From Candidatus Bathyarchaeota archaeon (lineage in GTDB: Archaea > Thermoproteota > Bathyarchaeia > TCS64), in assembly GCA_013619005.1 (NCBI GenBank), contig JABXKY010000125.1:1-8173 (forward strand): a stretch of 8,173 nt of DNA, read 5' to 3'. Below the pieces are notes generated by a model. The model made no database searches, had not been told where the DNA came from, and was given only the letters and a program-made list of their open reading frames with translations. Shown in pieces: positions 6,468 to 8,173 of the stretch (position 1 is the first letter of the stretch; the number at the start of each line of letters is the position of its first letter). The position numbers and the translations under genes were made by a program.

Positions 6468-6475
6468 TCACTTCC
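6468..6475 (-). promoter_or_regulatory. Shine-Dalgarno site of thrS
   Basis: On the minus strand GGAAGTGA matches the ideal GGAGGTGA at seven of eight positions and lies seven bases before the ATG at 6460. It shows that thrS is translated from a message with a real leader, unlike the leaderless neighbours. The same bases hold the TGA stop of a nine-codon upstream ORF. Confidence 0.6.
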
Positions 6476-6497
6476 AGGGAAAATGGGTTTGGTCCAT
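6468..6497 (-). other. Possible nine-codon upstream ORF in the thrS leader
   Basis: On the minus strand an ATG at 6497 opens MDQTHFPWK and stops at TGA (6470-6468) inside the thrS Shine-Dalgarno sequence. It carries one Thr codon (ACC). If translated, its terminating ribosome would sit on the thrS ribosome site. There is no clear ribosome site of its own and an ORF this short can arise by chance, so support is weak. Confidence 0.15.
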
Positions 6498-6520
6498 GGC
6501 CGTCGCTGGTTTTGTTTTCT

Positions 6521-6590
6521 GCGGCGGAGTAACAGCTAATAGAATCGTTTTGGGCCTTTCGGCCTATGCTGTTTGGCGGGACATCACCGC
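6521..6590 (-). ncRNA. Candidate structured RNA or leader element upstream of thrS
   Basis: Read on the minus strand, 6590 to 6521 can fold into a nested hairpin. GCGG (6590-6587) pairs with CCGC (6524-6521), AACAGC (6573-6568) with GCTGTT (6536-6531) and ATAG (6567-6564) with CTAT (6542-6539), separated by a two-base bulge. The apical hairpin is GGCC-GAAA-GGCC (6564-6553), sharing one base with the ATAG arm. GAAA is a GNRA tetraloop only on the minus strand, which argues for minus-strand RNA. It lies between a strong TATA-like box (6624-6631) and thrS, so it would be a leader element of about 140 bases or a separate small RNA. No known family (tRNA, C/D guide) fits. An H/ACA-like single hairpin with an AGA next to the stem was considered but is not convincing. 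Confidence 0.35.
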
Positions 6591-6623
6591 GTTCTCCTCT
6601 CACACCCAGAAGGTGAGTGCATA

Positions 6624-6631
6624 CTTATATT
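6624..6631 (-). promoter_or_regulatory. TATA-like box overlapping the dph6 stop, for thrS
   Basis: On the minus strand AATATAAG, within AAAATATAAGTATG, overlaps the TAA stop of dph6. Transcription would start near 6600 and give thrS an untranslated leader of about 140 bases containing the hairpin described separately. Confidence 0.45.
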
Positions 6632-7311
6632 TTATTGTGTTTTTTCCTGTCAACAAGTGTGGCGGTTTTTATGTTGTACCGGCCGCTCACGCCGTCCCAG
6701 GTCTTGTCTGCTTCCGTTATCTCTATGCGTCTGGTGAACCACGGGGCGTCCAGGACGAGGCTCTCGTACTCGCCGCCCTCGCCGCACATGTCGACGCCGT
6801 ACATTTGGTTTAGGCTTTTTAGCTTGGCGACCCTTTCAGGGGTGATTGGTTCCCCTAGCCAGGTCTGGTCCAGCCCATGGGCTGCCACGGCCGAGAATAT
6901 GATCTTCATCCCGCTGCCCAGCATGTCGTGTAGCAGTTGCTCCCTCTCCTTTCCCCAGAGGGGGGATAGGTGGGTCAGGCCCAGCTCAATGCAGAGCCTG
7001 TTGACCCTGTCGGCTTGGTACTTACTGGCGATGGCGCCTGTGACTACGCCGTCGATTTGGAGCATGGAGAGGGTTTCCTTGAGGTCTTCCAGCTCCTTCT
7101 CCTTGATGCCCTGGGTCTTGGTTTCCACGTAGGGGATTCCCCATGCCTCTGCCTGGAGCCTTGTGGCGTCGATGTTTACTGTGTGGAACATGTAGCTGTC
7201 TGGGTTCTCTGGCTTCATGGAGACCATGTAGGATAGCTGGTGGTCCCGCTGGGTGAGGTGGGCCGCGTAGACGCTGTCTTTTCCACCGCTGAGGAGTGAG
7301 GCCAGGCGCAT
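6625..7311 (-). CDS. dph6: Diphthine-ammonia ligase family protein (Dph6 type)
   Basis: 228 residues, the usual length for archaeal members of this PP-loop ATPase family. The last step of diphthamide synthesis uses ATP and ammonia to amidate diphthine on the conserved histidine of elongation factor 2. The N-terminus has the PP-loop SGGKDS (8-13) for ATP, and the family signature EGGEYES (178-184) is intact. A GAIASKYQADRV block and SPLWG lie between them, also typical. There is no C-terminal RidA-like extension of the sort seen in eukaryotic Dph6. The start is set by the PP-loop beginning only seven residues in. The gene is cytoplasmic and lies 164 bases ahead of thrS on the same strand, with no clear T-rich terminator after its stop, so read-through into thrS is possible. 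A related archaeal PP-loop enzyme of unknown substrate is the main alternative. Confidence 0.9.
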   Translation of the reverse strand: MRLASLLSGGKDSVYAAHLTQRDHQLSYMVSMKPENPDSYMFHTVNIDATRLQAEAWGIPYVETKTQGIKEKELEDLKETLSMLQIDGVVTGAIASKYQADRVNRLCIELGLTHLSPLWGKEREQLLHDMLGSGMKIIFSAVAAHGLDQTWLGEPITPERVAKLKSLNQMYGVDMCGEGGEYESLVLDAPWFTRRIEITEADKTWDGVSGRYNIKTATLVDRKKHNKI

Positions 7312-7360
7312 GCAGGGGTATCCGTCGGCTCAACTGATATCTCCTTGCATCAAGTAACCT

Positions 7361-7368
7361 GGTATAAG
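7361..7368 (-). promoter_or_regulatory. TATA-like box for dph6
   Basis: On the minus strand CTTATACC is centred about 54 bases before the dph6 ATG and predicts a leader near 28 bases. AGATATCA (minus strand, about 7335-7342) lies 27 bases before the ATG and is an alternative that would make the message leaderless. I cannot choose between them. Confidence 0.35.
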
Positions 7369-7503
7369 CGAAAAAAATATTCTTAATGTATCGCTTTTCT
7401 CCCTTTTTTAGCCGTTACCCTACCTCTTTTTGTCATCTAACTTTTTTAATAATAGGCGTTTTTATGGCTTCTTTTTATGTAAAAGGGCTGTTTTCTCGTT
7501 TGC

Positions 7504-7524
7504 GGGGGTACCCACCCCTCCCCC
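7504..7524. repeat. GC-rich hairpin with three C-tracts
   Basis: GGGGG (7504-7508) can pair with CCCCC (7520-7524), with CCCC (7515-7518) or, through GGGTACCC, with CCC (7511-7513). On the minus strand the three G-tracts fall just short of a standard four-tract quadruplex. Confidence 0.35.
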
Positions 7525-7532
7525 TATTGTTT

Positions 7533-7570
7533 CTGGAGTGTGAAATCATGGAGAAGGCAGGCTACTCCAG
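7533..7570. repeat. Inverted repeat, 7-bp arms
   Basis: CTGGAGT (7533-7539) and ACTCCAG (7564-7570) are perfect complements around a 24-base loop. With the hairpin just upstream this makes a structured block of about 70 bases after the T-rich stretch. It could be part of a small RNA on either strand. Confidence 0.35.
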
Positions 7571-7584
7571 CCACTGGTCATAAG

Positions 7585-7600
7585 GGGAAAAAATATTTTC
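7585..7600 (-). terminator. T-rich terminator of the 143-residue protein gene
   Basis: On the minus strand the sequence shortly after the stop at 7613 reads AAAATATTTTTTCCCC. A run of six T about 20 bases past the stop is typical of archaeal intrinsic termination, which needs T-tracts more than hairpins. Confidence 0.5.
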
Positions 7601-7612
7601 GGGTCTAGCGTG

Positions 7613-8044
7613 TTACTGTATCTTGATCTGGTCTCCCAGTTTGAACTCCGGGTATTCCCCGTTGGCGGTGAACACGATGTTCATGTGGTTTGGCATGTGG
7701 TTCATCTCGTACCCGATAAGGGTGGCGACCTCTTCGCCGTTGTGGTGGAGTTTGTCTCCTATGACGGTGTGGCTTCCCTGGATGGCCTCGAAGAAGGCGA
7801 CGGCGGTGAACCCTGGCAGTGTTTCCCCGGGGGAGTGGGCTGTGGGGGTGAGCATTATCTCGTGGATCTCTCCCTTCAGTATTGACCTGCTCCAGGCCTT
7901 TGATAGCTCCAGCCTTCCCCCTCTGGCGTTTACCTCCGCGATTACCTCGCCGTGTATCGGTCTTTTTGCTCCGTAGTAGCCTGGTCTTTTTATCTTGCTT
8001 TCCTCTGTGTGGGCGTTGCACCCACATTTCTTTTCATCAGTCAT
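7613..8044 (-). CDS. Conserved-looking protein of unknown function with N-terminal CGC motif
   Basis: 143 residues; I do not recognise the family with confidence. It begins with a short Lys/Glu tail carrying Cys7-Gly-Cys9 and His12, a possible metal or thiol site. It then has a domain with alternating hydrophobic residues that looks largely beta-stranded: GEVIAEV (32-38), EIHEIMLTP (59-67), GFTAVAFFEAI (78-88), ATLIGYE (107-113), HMNIVFT (120-126), ending KLGDQIKIQ (135-143). Histidines cluster at 92, 100, 101, 116 and 120. There is no signal peptide or membrane segment. The gene is real by its clear TATA box (8071-8079), its terminator and a G+C pattern like its neighbours. The DGxxL-like end, FKLGDQIKI, resembles the closing strand of a small barrel, perhaps ligand-binding. 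No function is assigned. Confidence 0.8.
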   Translation of the reverse strand: MTDEKKCGCNAHTEESKIKRPGYYGAKRPIHGEVIAEVNARGGRLELSKAWSRSILKGEIHEIMLTPTAHSPGETLPGFTAVAFFEAIQGSHTVIGDKLHHNGEEVATLIGYEMNHMPNHMNIVFTANGEYPEFKLGDQIKIQ

Positions 8045-8070
8045 TATCGGATATTCCTTGATTTATTATG

Positions 8071-8079
8071 TTATTTATA
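8071..8079 (-). promoter_or_regulatory. TATA box for the 143-residue protein gene
   Basis: On the minus strand TATAAATAA is a near-ideal archaeal TATA box centred 31 bases before the ATG at 8044, so the leader should be about five bases or none. Confidence 0.6.
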
Positions 8080-8120
8080 CATATACGCTTAGAAAATAAA
8101 GATACACGCCATAATTGCCT

Positions 8121-8130
8121 TATCATATTA
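8121..8130 (+). promoter_or_regulatory. TATA-like box for a possible rightward gene
   Basis: TATCATATTA is centred about 26 bases before an ATG at 8152, the leaderless spacing seen at 36. It forms a divergent promoter pair with the gene on the left. Confidence 0.3.
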
Positions 8131-8151
8131 TCCAATGTGTTTGAGGTTGTG

Positions 8152-8173
8152 ATGTGCAGCCTTAGTATGGAAG
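8152..8173 (+). CDS. Possible start of a rightward gene, cut by the window end
   Basis: Only seven codons are visible (MCSLSME). The support is a TATA-like element about 26 bases upstream and a GAGGT sequence (8143-8147) five bases before the ATG. No product can be named, and an ATG at 8167 in the same frame is equally possible. Confidence 0.25.

Larger units (their letters stand above)
7312..7612. other. Intergenic region of 301 bases: T-rich block and GC-rich hairpins, no convincing gene
   Basis: From 7381 to 7500 about half the plus-strand bases are T and about one sixth are A, with T-runs near 7394, 7404, 7427, 7442, 7459 and 7472. After it come a G5/C5 hairpin (7504-7524) and a 7-bp inverted repeat (7533-7570). 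A 65-codon reading frame (7386-7583) crosses the block but is Phe-rich because of the T-runs, has no conserved motif and is not called. The right end holds the terminator of the 143-residue protein gene, the left end the dph6 promoter. Confidence 0.5.

Noticed and set aside
6521..6600. tRNA, C/D-box or H/ACA RNA upstream of thrS
   Set aside because: No T-arm GTTCRA or acceptor stem. A C-box-like GTGATGT has no CTGA partner. The possible H/ACA hairpin has an oversized asymmetric internal loop and no clear ACA tail.
6617..7132. A 171-codon plus-strand frame opposite dph6
   Set aside because: Ser-rich, motif-free and fully antisense to a gene with intact PP-loop and EGGEYES signatures.
7504..7524. 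G-quadruplex on the minus strand
   Set aside because: Only three G-tracts are present before the palindromic GTACCC. Hairpin pairing with the G5 tract is the simpler reading.
7386..7583. A 65-codon plus-strand frame in the T-rich region
   Set aside because: Composition follows the T-runs, there is no conserved motif, and TATA spacing (about 21 bases) is poor. Not excluded, but not supportable.
7605..8027. A 140-codon minus frame overlapping the 143-residue protein
   Set aside because: Arg/His/Pro-rich composition typical of a shifted frame; the chosen frame has its start next to the TATA box and an ordered hydrophobic pattern.
1..8173. Insertion sequence, prophage, CRISPR array or defence island
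   Set aside because: No transposase, integrase, cas or phage-like protein, no terminal inverted repeats and no spaced direct repeats were seen. The genes look like ordinary archaeal core and conserved genes.

Overview
The window is archaeal chromosomal DNA of moderate G+C. The evidence is gene content: an archaeal-type D-aminoacyl-tRNA deacylase (DtdA), a SelB-like elongation-factor paralogue of the family described as aSelBL, an archaeal-type threonyl-tRNA synthetase and a Dph6-type diphthamide enzyme. Archaeal TATA-like boxes also sit about 27-41 bases ahead of most starts, several close enough to imply leaderless transcripts. I cannot fix the lineage. aSelBL is known from methanogens, Thermoplasmata, Sulfolobales and Thaumarchaeota. 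TAG ends four of the eight complete genes, which argues against a lineage that depends heavily on pyrrolysine. No mobile element, CRISPR array, tRNA or rRNA was found.

Layout, left to right: a DUF72 protein with an added SWIM-like zinc module (+, 36-1193); dtdA (-, 1194-2006), tail-to-tail with it and with no gap; a divergent promoter region; a single-domain CheY-like response regulator (+, 2139-2555); the aSelBL gene (-, 2552-3490), whose stop overlaps the regulator's stop; a second divergent promoter region with operator-like repeats; a MetE-like (core methionine synthase family) protein with altered metal ligands (+, 3633-4745); a 68-residue zinc-binding protein (+, 4790-4996); thrS without an editing domain (-, 5009-6460); a 164-base gap that appears to hold a structured RNA or leader; dph6 (-, 6625-7311); a 301-base T-rich region without a convincing gene; an unrecognised 143-residue protein (-, 7613-8044); and what may be the start of a rightward gene at 8152.

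Four of the eight complete genes act on translation: tRNA proofreading (DtdA), tRNA-Thr charging (ThrRS), an aminoacyl-tRNA-binding factor with a wrecked GTPase centre (aSelBL) and EF2 diphthamide synthesis (Dph6). They are not one operon, because most have their own promoter and orientation changes often. Genes are packed very tightly where they converge (0, -4 and +12 bases), while promoter gaps are 100-300 bases. The observations most worth a second look are the degenerate aSelBL, the editing-less ThrRS with its structured upstream region, the MetE-like protein with His in place of Cys/Glu metal ligands, and the DUF72-SWIM fusion.
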